DNA of 64,000 nt, from the NCBI GenBank assembly GCA_036250195.1, contig JAVHZZ010000003.1, positions 35,992,335 through 36,056,334 of the forward strand. The letters are read 5' to 3'. Below the pieces are notes generated by a model. That model was not told the origin of the DNA and searched no databases. It was given only the letters and a program-made list of their open reading frames with translations. The translations under genes and the position numbers were made by a program. Of this stretch, positions 1 through 10,471 are shown piece by piece; the stretch's first letter is position 1; every line of letters begins with the position of its first letter. The DNA comes from Mixophyes australis (lineage: Eukaryota; Chordata; Amphibia; Anura; Limnodynastidae).

Positions 1-597
1 ATGTCTGGCCTCCAGATGGGATAAAGAGCACCAAGCTCACATGTAGACAATATGCTGCTTTGTGGCATGGAATCAGTGTGCATCTACAAAAATTGGGTCC
101 AATTAGACCAAAATAACATTGAATTCTAATTTCACACATTACATATAGGTATTTTTAAATATAACACCAACATTTTAAACAAAAACTCCAGTCATTTTTT
201 TGTCAATTAACTCCCATTACTTGGCTTCCAAAATCAAGAGAGCCCAATATCCAAAGCCCAGCAGTTTAGAAAAGTTATAATATAAACTATGTGCGGTGTA
301 AGGTGCTCAGTGCAGCTTATTGGACAAGTTGTTGTCCAATCAGCTTTATCGATTACCTTGAATGGTTCACAGTGAGTTTTTCTTTAGATCTACTGACCAC
401 TGTAGTAAGATATATGTGCAGGAAATGGTCTGTTGGTGCAATAGTCTAATAAAAAATTATCATGGCATTTGCAGGAAACTTTGTGGTATCATATGTAAGC
501 ATTAATAAGACAAAGATAGCTCCAATAAATACTACATACTCAAGTCCCCAGTGGCTCTATGGAACAATGGATTGCTCATTGAGTGCATTGGACTTCT
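1..597. other. Intronic sequence, no recognised element
   Basis: AT-rich sequence without a convincing ORF, inverted repeat or family match inside the window. Confidence 0.5.
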
Positions 598-712
598 AAT
601 ATTGTAACAAACATACCTGCTACACACACCAGCGCCGCCCTGTTCGTACAATCCCGGCACTTCCAGGTAGTAGGTCACATGACAGGGGCGGATAATTTGA
701 ATAGCATTCACT

Positions 713-719
713 ATATAAA
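713..719 (+). promoter_or_regulatory. TATA box of the solo LTR
   Basis: TATATAA lies about 110 bp inside the left LTR end, as expected for a retroelement U3 promoter. No other promoter element was verified. Confidence 0.5.
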
Positions 720-890
720 CGCTGCACTGACACTCAGCCTGTGTCAGTGCAATGTTGTTGCTTATTCCCTCCTTTGCTGCCCTTGTAGCTATTTTCCTTG
801 CTCCCTCCAAGTGTCCCCTGCTGAATTCCTGCGCATCGTCCTTTGCCAGTCTCACAGCGCTTTGCTCACCTCCTGTGTATAGAACTAAGC

Positions 891-2044
891 TTGTCTGACC
901 ACGCATTGCCGAATCTCTTGTGTACCAAACCTAGACTGTCTGACCATACTGTGCTTGACCAATCGTGTACCAGATCCTAGCCTGTCTGACCATTCTGTGC
1001 TTGACCAATCATGTACCAGATCTTAGCCTGTCTGACCATACTGTGCTTGACCACTCGTGTACCAGATCCTAGACTGTCTGACCATACTGTGCTTGACCAA
1101 TCGTGTACCAGATCCTAGACTGTCTGACCATACTGTGCTTGACCAATCGTGTACCAGATCCTAGCCTGTCTGACCATTCTGTGCTTGACAAATCGTGTAC
1201 CAGATCCTAGACTGTCTGACCATACTGTGCTTGACCAATCATGTACCAGATCTTAGCCTGTCTGACCATTCTGTGCTTGACCACTCGTGTACCAGATCCT
1301 AACCTGTCTGACCATACTGTGCTTGACCACTCGTGTACCAGATCCTAGACTGTCTGACCATTCTGTGCTTGACCACTCGTGTACCAGATCCTAGACTGTT
1401 TGACCATACTGTGCTTGACCAATCATGTACCAGATCCTAGCCTGTCTGACCATTCTGTGCTTGACCAATCATGTACCAGATCTTAGCCTGTCTGACCATA
1501 CTGTACTTGACCAATCATGTACCAGATCTTAGCCTGTCTGACCATACTGTGCTTGACCACTCGTGTACCAGATCCTAGACTGTCTGACCATACTGTGCTT
1601 GACCAATCATGTACCAGATCTTAGCCTGTCTGACCATTCTGTGCTTGACCAATCATGTACCAGATCTTAGCCTGTCTGACCATACTGTGCTTGACCAATC
1701 ATGTACCAGATCTTAGCCTGTCTGACCATTCTGTGCTTGACCACTCGTGTACCAGATCCTAGACTGTCTGACCATACTGTGCTTGACCAATCGTGTACCA
1801 GATCCTAGCCTGTCTGACCATTCTGTGCTTGACCACTCGTGTACCAGATCCTAGACTGTCTGACCATACTGTGCTTGACCAATCGTGTACCAGATCCTAG
1901 CCTGTCTGACTATTCTGTGCTTGACCAATCGTGTACCAGATCCTAGCCTGTCTGACCATTCTGTGCTTGACCAATCGTGTACCAGATCCTAGCCTGTCTG
2001 ACCCCTTTGTGCTTGACCCCTCGTGTACTTGATCCTTGTCCATC
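891..2044 (+). repeat. 46-bp minisatellite, about 25 copies
   Basis: Units begin TGACCATACTGTGCTTGACC and continue through a CGTGTACCAGATCCTAG-type segment. The start recurs every 46 bp from 941 (941, 987 ... 1999); the outermost copies are degenerate. Variants alternate between AATCG/ACTCG and TAGACTG/TAGCCTG. The array lies inside the LTR, downstream of its TATA box. Confidence 0.92.
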
Positions 2045-2519
2045 TGACCACCCTGTGTTACACCCGATGTTTCTGGCTTCAGTTGCTGCTATATCTTCTG
2101 GGTACGGCTTCCACCCTTTGGGCCTTGTGTTACATCGTAGGACAGTCCAGGAGGCCGCGACCTGCGAGTTCTCGGCAGCTAAGTCCATCACGCCTTGCGG
2201 CGGTTCATGGTAAATGCCGGCGAACTCATTAGACTCTGCGCCGCTGGTCTGCCAGTCCTATTACGGATTAGCACAGGTTCCTGTCCCACAGAGCGTCACA
2301 AATATGTTGTGTTATTCAATGGTTCTGGGTTTGAGTCCCAGCAAAGTCATTAATTCAATTCAAATGCAAAATGTATTTTACATAAAATACCCCTGGTACT
2401 TGTGACTCCTTCACACAAGAATTTGCTGACACTGTGAAACTGCTTTCGTTGACCCTGATGCATACATGCAATTGTTATTCACATGAGAAATTGCAGATCA
2501 CAGCAGTCATGTATGTACG

Positions 2520-2937
2520 CAGGGCCGGTGCTAGGGTCCACGGCGCCCTTGGCATTTTTAAAAAAGTGGCGCCCTCCCCCCCCCCGCAAAAATCGCCGCC
2601 CCCCCCCCCCCCCGCAAAAATCGCTGCCTCCTCCCTCCTCTCCTTACCTTGTCTCACCACCGCCGCCTCTCTGCTCCGTCTCCTCCCCTCCACTCACTGA
2701 CACTAGTAAGTGGAGGGGAGGAGACGGAGCAGAGAGGCGGCGGTGGTGACAAAATAGCCTCTTCCCCCCCCCCCCTCCCCGTGCATCTGAAGCTGTGCGG
2801 CGGCCGTGACAGGTATGGTCAGCGGTCGCCGCACAGTTTTAAAGTCTTTTAGTATTCTGTGGCGCCCTCCAGGCGCCCTCCAGAGCCCGGCGCCCTAGGC
2901 AAGTGCCTAACCTTGCCTAATGGGAGCGCCGGGCCTG
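2520..2937. mobile_element. Non-autonomous hAT MITE (CAGGGCCGG ends)
   Basis: The ends are CAGGGCCGGTGCTAGG and its approximate reverse complement GAGCGCCGGGCCTG. A perfect 8-bp duplication TATGTACG flanks it (2512-2519, 2938-2945), the hAT signature. The centre is a GC-rich inverted repeat (about 2648-2755) beside C-runs at 2573-2612. It has no transposase. Small ORFs across it are products of the C/G runs. Confidence 0.93.
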
Positions 2938-2945
2938 TATGTACG

Positions 2946-3445
2946 TTACGGATGACACTGCCTCCCATCTAAACAGCAGAAGCTTGCAGACATTGGTAGC
3001 AATGATCCAGATGCCTGCAGAAATTTCATAGCAGCTCACTCACAGCATGAAAAATTGTTGCCACACACTCATCAGGGCGAGTAGTATTGTGTAGAATTCA
3101 AGATCTCTACATATATTGGGCTAATTTACACATAACAAAAATGACTACAATTTTAGGAATGGCTCTCCAAGTATAGTGTGCTATGAGCATGAATTTACAT
3201 TTTAAGTGCAATGCACATTGCAAATATTCAATAAAATAATGTATTTAGTGAAGAAATTGATGCAGAGCACAGAAAACAATCAGTATATAGAAGAAGCAAA
3301 TTAGCCTTTTTTTTTTCTAGATACAACGGTTTGTCAAATGTAAGGGCCGTTTCCATAATCAGTTTATTCTACCTATACTTGTAATCTTGTTTCACATTTT
3401 ACAAATTTGCGTTTTTAATTTAATATGTATATAACAAAGATTAGC
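2946..3445. other. Intronic sequence, no recognised element
   Basis: AT-rich; nothing beyond a short T-run near 3308. Confidence 0.45.
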
Positions 3446-3583
3446 AGGTAAATGTATGAAAGTCCGATTTCTGCAAGTCGCCGGAAATTGGCGACTTTGC
3501 AGCCATTGCCGCTTTAAATTTTACCTGCAAGGTCGCCGATTTCCGGCGACTTGCAGAAATCGGACTTTCATACATTTACCCCT
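3446..3583. mobile_element. Palindromic MITE, GGTAAATGTATGAA ends
   Basis: The left end GGTAAATGTATGAAAGTCCG is mirrored at the right end by CGGACTTTCATACATTTACC. The arms pair through a GCAAGTCGCCG segment around a short centre. It has the same termini as the element at 22760-22938. Confidence 0.82.
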
Positions 3584-3710
3584 AGGTGTTATAATCTAAT
3601 ATATTGTAGACATGGAGGAAGAATGGGATTATTTAAGCCAATATAAAATAAGAATTTATAGACATTAGGATATTCTTTTTTCCATACATGTGATTGAAGA
3701 AAGCACCAGA

Positions 3711-4221
3711 AGGTATATTCACTAAACTGTGGGGTTTGAAAAAGTGGAGATGTTGCCTATAGCAACCAATCAGATTCTAGGGCCTGATTCATTAAGGATC
3801 TTAACTTGAGAAACTTCTTATTTCAGTCTCCTGGACAAAACCATGTTACAATGCAAGGGGTGAAAATTAGTATTCTGTTTTGCACATAAGTTAAATACTG
3901 ACTGTTTTTTCATGTAGCACACAAATACTTGATAGCTTATTTGTACACTGAAATTTAAAGTTAATATTTGTGTGCTACATGAAAAAATAGGCAGTATTTA
4001 ACTTATGTGCAAAACAGAACACTCATTTGCACCCCTTCCATTGTAACATGGTTTTGTCCAGGAGACTGAAATAATGATCCTCTTCATTTAAGATCCTTAA
4101 TGAATCAGGCCCCTAGTTATCATTTATTTAGTACATTCTACTAAATGACAGCTAGAATCTGATTGGTTGCTATAGGCAACATCTCCACTTTTTCAAACCC
4201 ACAGTTTAGTAAGTATACCCC
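3711..4221. mobile_element. Palindromic MITE (GCAACCAATCAGATTCTAG family), interrupted
   Basis: The left half runs to GATTCTAG at 3780. The right half resumes near 4113 with TTATCATTTATTTAGTAC and the inverted arm ending in CAGTTTAGTAAGTATACCCC. Another MITE (3781-4112) is inserted between the halves. The family recurs at seven places in the window. Confidence 0.85.
3781..4112. mobile_element. Nested palindromic MITE (GGCCTGATTCATTAAGG ends)
   Basis: Perfect terminal inverted repeat GGCCTGATTC...GAATCAGGCC, with long internal arms carrying TTTTGTCCAGGAGACTGAAAT and CTTATGTGCAAAACAGAA. It is inserted in the host MITE at CTAG, which appears on both sides; the duplication length (2 to 4 bp) is ambiguous because the ends are C/G runs. 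Related copies lie at 23366-23679 and 26768-27633. Confidence 0.85.
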
Positions 4222-4223
4222 TA

Positions 4224-4985
4224 AGTGTCACGCAGATGCTGTGCATTTTAATGCAAAGAACACATAAAATAAAACAGATCAAATTCATTCTGCTTTTATT
4301 TTAACGCTTTGTGCTCCTTAAAAACCACCCATACATTTTTAGTTTTTGCTTGAGTTATCCTTTAAAGAAATCAACTCTTTCTCAGATAAAATATTATAAT
4401 TTACAAGGGCTCCTAAGACTCACGGGATTATCTTAAAGTGTATGTTGGAAACACTAACAGTGGTTTTGGAAGATTTACACACTGTAATTTAATATATAAC
4501 CTCTAATGATGAATGTCTGGAAGCATACATGTAGGCAGAGAAGACAGCAAATAAACTAGTTTAAACCGTGCCCATATTAACTACCATGGCAACATTATAA
4601 ACTATTTTCTCTGTGGTCTGAGACACACATTCATTAGCAGGGTGCAAATAAAATAATTGTGCTGTAACCCACACCAACCAGCCAGACTCTTGGTTTGTTT
4701 TTAAACTGAAGCCCATTTTTGCTGTTTATAACATATTATTAAACTCCAGATTTAGGTTTTTTTAAATGTGCATTTGGCTAAAGTCAAGAAACCTTTTTAG
4801 AATAATTTTGATCCCCTGTCTAGTATGGAGCTATATAGCAGATATACAGGGTTCAGAAAAGACACATGAGGCCATACAAGGCAACACAGATCTGGAAGAT
4901 GGCAAAATTTGTTGTTCCTTGTCCGGGTGTCACTGGAACCAATTATGTTTCCTCCAACCCCACAGCCACACCCCAGATACCAATT
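4224..4985. other. Intronic sequence, no recognised element
   Basis: No repeat with a partner in this window; the 90-codon ORF here shows no recognisable motif. Confidence 0.45.
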
Positions 4986-4987
4986 TA

Positions 4988-5163
4988 AGTGGTATATTTA
5001 TTAAACCGGGTTTGAAAAAGTGGAGATGTTGGCTATAGCAACCAATCAGATTCTAGCTGTCATTTATTTAGTACAGCCTAAAAAATGACAGCTAATATCT
5101 GATTGGTTGCTATAGGCAACATCTCCACTTTTTCAAACCCGCAGTTTAGTAAATCTAGCTCTA
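4988..5163. mobile_element. Palindromic MITE (GCAACCAATCAGATTCTAG family)
   Basis: Full palindrome: GTTTGAAAAAGTGGAGATGT on the left, ACATCTCCACTTTTTCAAAC on the right, and a TCATTTATTTAGTAC centre. No coding capacity. Confidence 0.88.
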
Positions 5164-5164
5164 A

Positions 5165-6460
5165 GGATGAAATTTAAAAGAAAAAAAAAATCACTCACTC
5201 TAAAACATAATTGCCTACTTCAATGGGAGCATCCATGCAGCCTGGCTGTCACCCTCTCCCCTGGCCTGTCATTGGCCCCCTCCTTACAGGGATGAAGGAC
5301 AGGGTGTGCAGTAACAGGTCATGGGAAGGGAAGATGCACTTAGCTGCCACCGCACGCATGCTGGTGATAGGCAATTGGGGGGTGGGGTTGGAGCAAATGA
5401 GCATGATAGCATAAAAAATATATAACTCATTGCCCCAAATCAGTCTCCTATCTGAGACAGGAGGACCCATGGGTGCATGGCAATGGACGTGCTGGAGACA
5501 GGGGGCAGGCAAGTTCAATGAGAGAGACAACGGAGAAGTGCAGACACTGTTACACAGGCTAACCAGTGATGCTAGTGAGATAAAGGGTGATATATGGAGA
5601 TCGAAATACCCCCTTGGTGGCCAGTATAGAGTGACCAGTGACCGCAGGCTTCATTAGATGGTGTCCAGTCCTCTTCCAGTGTGGTAGCAAAAAACTATTC
5701 AGCAGTTTAGCAGGATGCACCCCTATGATGCCAACTGTCCACTGCCTGCACATGGGGGTCCAGCAGGTCATGAAGAGGATGGGACTGATCATTTTTAGGA
5801 GCTGTATTGTATATTGGGAGCAGTTAAAAGTGAGAATGGTACTGTATACAGGTGGCATAGGAGGTGTACAGTTTACCACGGGAATGGGTGCTGTACTGCA
5901 CGTTGTAGGATGGGAGCTTCACTGTAATAGTTTAGTATTATATAATAGGCATGCGGTTGTATTATAAGTTGGGCGTTTGGTTGGTATTTTTCTATTGGGC
6001 TGTCTACAATGGCATAGTACAATTCTACAGACTGCTCTTTTAAGCTATCCATTTATCCATTCAAAGCCATTTTGAAAATGTATTTGTTGGTCCCATTACT
6101 AATAATGGGACCAACAATTACATTGAGCATTTGGCTACGTTGATGCTGAAAGGATGATTATCACTTGACTCACAGACAGAATGTTGCCTCCCCTTCCCCA
6201 TGTCCTCCCAAGGATGACAAGAGGAAGGGAGGTCATGGTCTGACATTTATCCATTCAAAGCCATTTGTGGCATTAGGTGTTCAACTACTAACAGGTTTTA
6301 TATGTTTGTATGCTTGTTATGTCAACATGGTATTTTTTCAATAACATTACAATGTTTCTGTTATTCCTGCCGGAAATGTTAAATATTTGTAGTATTTGCA
6401 ATTAACACTCTAAGACTAATCACTTTAGATTGTAGTCACTTTAAAGTGTTGCTGTCTAAT
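5165..6460. other. Intronic sequence; short direct repeat and hairpin
   Basis: It holds a direct repeat of ATTTATCCATTCAAAGCCAT (about 6051 and 6246) and a short hairpin TTGGTCCCATTACTAATAAT with its complement near 6090-6116. ORFs of 90-110 codons (5249-5967, both strands) have no recognisable domain and overlap in opposite frames. Confidence 0.45.
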
Positions 6461-6521
6461 GCCGGGATTGGCAAACAGTGTGCCGGCTAAAATCAAATCA
6501 AGCCCAGGTGTGCCAGTTGTG

Positions 6522-6523
<2 letters not shown>

Positions 6524-6570
<47 letters not shown>
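6524..6570. repeat. (TA)n microsatellite
   Basis: A run of TA dinucleotides next to the hAT subterminal GGTGTGCCA motif; the sister element has one at the same relative site (44263-44290). Confidence 0.95.
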
Positions 6571-6571
<1 letters not shown>

Positions 6572-6644
6572 GTAATTATTTATTATTTTATGATACTAAT
6601 ATCAAGATAATATTAATAGTATTGGAACCAACAAATAAACATTA

Positions 6645-7113
6645 AAATGATGCCACATAGTGCCCCCAAATTATATTATGCCACATAGTAGTACCCTTAA
6701 CTCATATTATGCCACACAGTAGTGCCCCAGTTCATATTATGCCATAGAGTAGTGCCCCAGTTCATATTATGCCACAGAGTAGTGCTCCAGTTCATATTAT
6801 GCCACAAAATAGTACCCTCAATTCATATTCTACCACACAAGTGCCCCCAATCAATTCGTATTATGCCACACAGTAGACTCCCCGATTCATATTATGCCAC
6901 ATAAATGACTGCAGTTCATCTTATGTCTCACATAAGTGCCCCCAATCAATCACAGTATGCCTCACATAAATGCCCACAATTCAAATTATACCACAGTAAT
7001 GCCCCCAATTCATTTTATGCCACATATAAATGCCCCAATAACATTATGCCTCACATAAGTGCCCCCAATTCACAATTTTCCACACATAAGCATCTCTAGC
7101 TAGTATTATGCCA
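6645..7113 (+). repeat. About 30-bp minisatellite, about 16 diverged copies
   Basis: The unit is approximately ATTATGCCACACAGTAGTGC followed by CCCAGTTCAT. Copies near 6700-6790 are regular; those after 6840 are diverged (29-34 bp). It occupies the interior of the hAT element, the same relative place as the 26-bp array in its sister. Confidence 0.85.
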
Positions 7114-7367
7114 TACATATATGACCCAAATTAAAATAAAATCAAATCAAATAATAATAAAATAAAATTAAAAATAGTTGGAGATGAATGTTATGCATTA
7201 CATGCTTGAACTACAGCTTGGGGCTCCTGTAGTGCTAGGCCAACCACTACAACAAGGACTATATAAATGGCAAAATATTTTTTTAAACTGTCTTTAAAAA
7301 TCTTAACCCAATAACTAAAACACAGAAGAAAGGTTCGCGGCACAGTTATTGTACAATGCCGACCCTG

Positions 7368-8551
7368 AAGATCAACAAGAAAGACAAAAGAGAAAAAGAT
7401 TTTAATACCATGTTTGTTATTAGTGACAAATCCTGCAGTGATTATAGAACACAGCTAAAAGTCCCTCTTCTATCCACGCCGGCACAGGCCAAGACAAACA
7501 CTCCTTTCTTTATCAGTGTCCGCATACCTATCCCGACTGCGCCCTGCTCGTGTTGCATCGGGTATGTGCAGGACTGAAAGATGTGTCTGACCTCCGTGAC
7601 ATAGATTGACATTCAAGCTATGTAGCTGCCATGGTAACATGAAAACAAAATATAACTATTATTCCAGCCTTTCAAGAAATAGGATTGTGTGTGTTCTCGC
7701 CATACTAGGTGGTGAAATAATGTTTCGTAAAAATCTGCAAATGTATGTGTAAAATGGACTATATGATCTGGGACTTCTGGCAAAGGGGTCAGTAGATCCA
7801 GGGGTGCCGAGAGGGGGTTGGGTAGTGTACAAAGTATCTTGGCCAAGGACTCCCTTGGAGGTCTGGTGGTTGTGGTGGTGATGGTGAGCATGGTGGAGGT
7901 GGAAGGGGCTTCTGACTATAGGTTAGGAAAGTGACTGCATGGACCTATTCTTCTGCCAAAAGCCAGTGGTGGTGCTGATCGATATATACACTCAATAGCT
8001 AGCCAGACATTAAATGATGGAGGCCTCTTTGAAATCCATTGTGCTCAGCATTTTATTTTATACTTTGGGTGCATAATTTAATGTAGGCTGATGTCCCAGT
8101 ACAGATCTGTATAGTCATTTTATATTATTTATATGTCATTATATTATTATATATTCCTTATATTGAATGCTACAGCAGCCACGGTCCAGTTGTCAGCATG
8201 TATGTTTCAACTGAAACCCTTAATTCCCGTACTTGTAATACTCTGGCCTTCCCTATTATTTTAAATTTGCGTCACGGTAGTCAAAACTTTATAATTGATA
8301 TGTAGCTAAAACATAGATTTAAGTTATTATACAGTTATTAGTTTGAGGTTTATACAGCACTTATCCAGGTTTTGTATATAACATTTTCCTGTTATACTGA
8401 ATAAATCTATCAACATCTTCACATTGCTTCATTTCTTATATTGTGTAGCTATCCTCTTCTTCAGTGTATGCAAAACAATATACTGATTATAGCAATTAGT
8501 GTCACTGGTAGCCTGTATAGCGTGTGCCGTGCAGTGTAAAGGTATAAAGAT
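7368..8551. other. Intronic sequence, no recognised element
   Basis: ORFs at 7356-7577 (+) and 7613-7891 (-) lack recognisable motifs; the second is biased by GGTGGTGGT-type runs near 7865. Confidence 0.45.
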
Positions 8552-8841
8552 CATACTTGCCAACTTTTCCTCTTTGGCTTCAGGGAGATGCCGGGGGAGG
8601 TGGACGTGCAGGGGTGGGACTTGACGAATCGCATCATTTTGCCATGTTTGTCACAATTTTGGCCAATTACAGCGGAGAGCGGGGCTAAGATGACGCAATA
8701 TTTCCGCCATTAAGCCCTGCCCCAGCCACTTATCTTTTACGGGGACGAGAACCGGGAGGTTGCCCTGCACTCCCGGGAGCCCGGGAGGTCTTCCAGAAAT
8801 GAGGGAGTCTTCCGGACATTCCGGGAGAGTGGGCAACTATG
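8552..8841. mobile_element. MITE with CATACTTGCCAACT ends
   Basis: It begins CATACTTGCCAACTTT and ends AGTGGGCAACTATG, with subterminal CGGGAG repeats (CCCGGGAG, CCGGGAGAG). It shares a TGACG/AATCGCATCATTTTG interior with the element at 49095-49359, which has an intact 8-bp duplication, so I place it in the same hAT-like family. Confidence 0.72.
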
Positions 8842-9049
8842 CGTTAAAGAAAAGCAGCTAATGAATCTCTAGAAACTGATGTGTCTTTTACATTTCTGTC
8901 TCCATTACTGAAGTCATGTTATCTTACCTGTCAGTCTTTGATTAAATCATGGTCTCCATGAAAATGGCCACCTCCATAGGCATCAATACATGGACATAGG
9001 ACACAATTTCTGAACTGTGTCATCATGCCAAAGATGGCGAAGCCAACCA

Positions 9050-9160
9050 CGTCTTGTACTGGCTCAGCATCAGGGAGAATGCCAGACTCTTCAGGGAGTG
9101 AGGGAGATCACCCCTATTTCAGGGAGTCTCCCTGACTTTCAGGGAGAGTTGGCAAGTATG
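9050..9160. mobile_element. Partial MITE, AGTTGGCAAGTATG end
   Basis: Only one end (AGGGAGAGTTGGCAAGTATG) with upstream CAGGGAG repeats is recognisable. The other terminus was not found. Confidence 0.55.
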
Positions 9161-10189
9161 AGCAAGATACATCACAAAGCTTCTGAAGTTGAGGAGACAA
9201 CTCTCACCTGAGATATAGCAAACCCACAACACCTCCCAGTGACCACACAGAGACACACTACCAACAGGAGGACACAGCCGTACAATCCCATGCTCAGAGA
9301 CTTCAACCTGACCCAACCCAGCCAGCTCATATCTGTCTGCTATTGAAAAAAATACTACTGAATTACCTGGGCTCAATTAATTATAAGCTGTAAGAGGATT
9401 GTATTATAATCAATCCATTAACAAAACTAATTTAGACAGGAATGCCAGCGCTGTCTGGAAGCACAAAACTCATCTGGAAAGAACAGGTTATATTGATCTC
9501 TATTGATTTATTACCAGGACTATGGGGCATATTTATCATAGAATGAGAAGCCCTTCGTCCGGCAAAAAAGGGTAGTATCATTCAACGGCCTAGGTGGGAT
9601 TTTAATGATAAATTACAGCAGGTTTTTATGTCTGCGATGAGAGGTGACAAAAAATCCCCAATGTTTGTTGTTAAGTAGACCGTTAGGTTAATGTTAAGAT
9701 CAAATGCAATATTATACAAGGTGCAGTGTAGGACAGAGAACATTGGGATCAGTTCATGATAAACAAAGGCCATGTCTATCGCTTAACTCTTAACTTTTGT
9801 TTTGTTTCTAGTTTAACATTTTCTACAATATGGGAGTATTGCTTATGTTGGGCATATTATTACAATTTGCCTAATTAAATGCAATTTAATTAGGCAGCTT
9901 CAGGCAGCTGCCTAGGGGGCTGGAACCTGGAGGAAACCGTCAGACATAAACTGAGGAAGGCTTCAATTCCATGCTGGGGGCGGCTGCACAGCTTTGTTAG
10001 TTACTAGGCCATCCTAGGATATGACAGGCAGCAGCGCCCCTTCAGGCCACACAAGCTCCATGCCTGGAGAAGGAGCTGAAGATGTACTCTATGGTGGCCT
10101 GCAAGACCACTCAGGAGCACATTCTCTCCCCTGCTGACATCCGTATGGAAGAAGTTAGTGACTTCATGGTGGTGTCTATTAATTTAAGG
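9161..10189. other. Intronic sequence with faint repeat traces
   Basis: A GGGGCATATTTATCA motif near 9524 resembles the end of the multi-hairpin family (59939), but I cannot close an element. A palindrome GCCTAATTAAATGCAATTTA plus ATTAGGC lies near 9869-9896. Confidence 0.4.
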
Positions 10190-10455
10190 TGGGGTGATAA
10201 ATGTATAGTGCTGGGATGCTTTAAGTTCTATTAATCAAATATTGTGATGACTTTGGTGGAGAAGGGCTATTTATTAAGCATGAATAATATTAACTTACTA
10301 TCGATGCTCGTGGGGGGGAAAATAAGTCTATTTTTTAAGTATGAATGCTATTAATTTAATGTAAAGCTGGTTGCAGGTAGGGAGGCCTGTTTATTAAACT
10401 TGGGTGCAGTTGTTTTAACGTTAGGGCTAGCTGAGGGTAAGGAGGCCTTGAGGGT
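10190..10455 (+). repeat. Degenerate tandem repeat, about 65 bp, 3-4 copies
   Basis: Repeated blocks resemble TATTTATTAAGCATGAATAA, then TATTAATTT and GGGAGGCCTG/GGAGGCC, near 10190, 10260, 10325 and 10390. Diverged; period approximate. Confidence 0.5.
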
Positions 10456-10471
10456 CCAGTCATTGCTAGAC

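Larger units (their letters stand above)
603..2300 (+). mobile_element. Solo LTR with internal 46-bp minisatellite
   Basis: The 1698-bp unit starts TGTAAC and ends GTCACA, so it has the TG...CA ends of a long terminal repeat. It is flanked by a perfect 5-bp duplication AATAT (598-602 and 2301-2305), as made by LTR retrotransposon integrases. A TATA box (TATATAA, 713-719) sits about 110 bp in, which supports plus orientation. Most of the interior is a tandem array (891-2044). No internal gag/pol region is present, so it is a solo LTR left by recombination. The superfamily (Ty3/Gypsy or other) cannot be decided from the LTR alone. Confidence 0.8.
6462..7367 (-). mobile_element. Degraded hAT element carrying a 30-bp minisatellite
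   Basis: The left end (CCGGGATTGGCAAAC, AGTGTGCCGGCTAAAA, CCAGGTGTGCCA, then a (TA)n run) is homologous to the reverse complement of the right end of the 41354-44354 element. The right end (CGCGGCAC ... ATGCCGACCCTG) matches that element's left end (CAGGGGTCGGCAA, CGGCACGCGG). It is thus an inverted, older copy of the same family. No 8-bp duplication survives. Confidence 0.72.

Noticed and set aside
891..2044. Regular repeats that could be mistaken for a CRISPR array or a centromeric satellite
   Set aside because: Units are contiguous without spacers, the host is a vertebrate, and the array lies inside an LTR.
2434..2852. Pro- and Arg/Gly-rich ORFs on both strands
   Set aside because: C/G homopolymer runs and the palindrome of the hAT MITE 2520-2937.
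5249..5967. Overlapping 90-109 codon ORFs on both strands
   Set aside because: Antiparallel shadows without motifs; no splice or promoter support.
6722..7099. ORFs with repeated FILCHRVVPQ / SHISAPN blocks
   Set aside because: Translation of the 30-bp array within the hAT element.
8552..8841. 8-bp duplication for this MITE (ATAAAGAT / TTAAAGAA)
   Set aside because: Needs an offset of two bases and two mismatches; I did not claim it.
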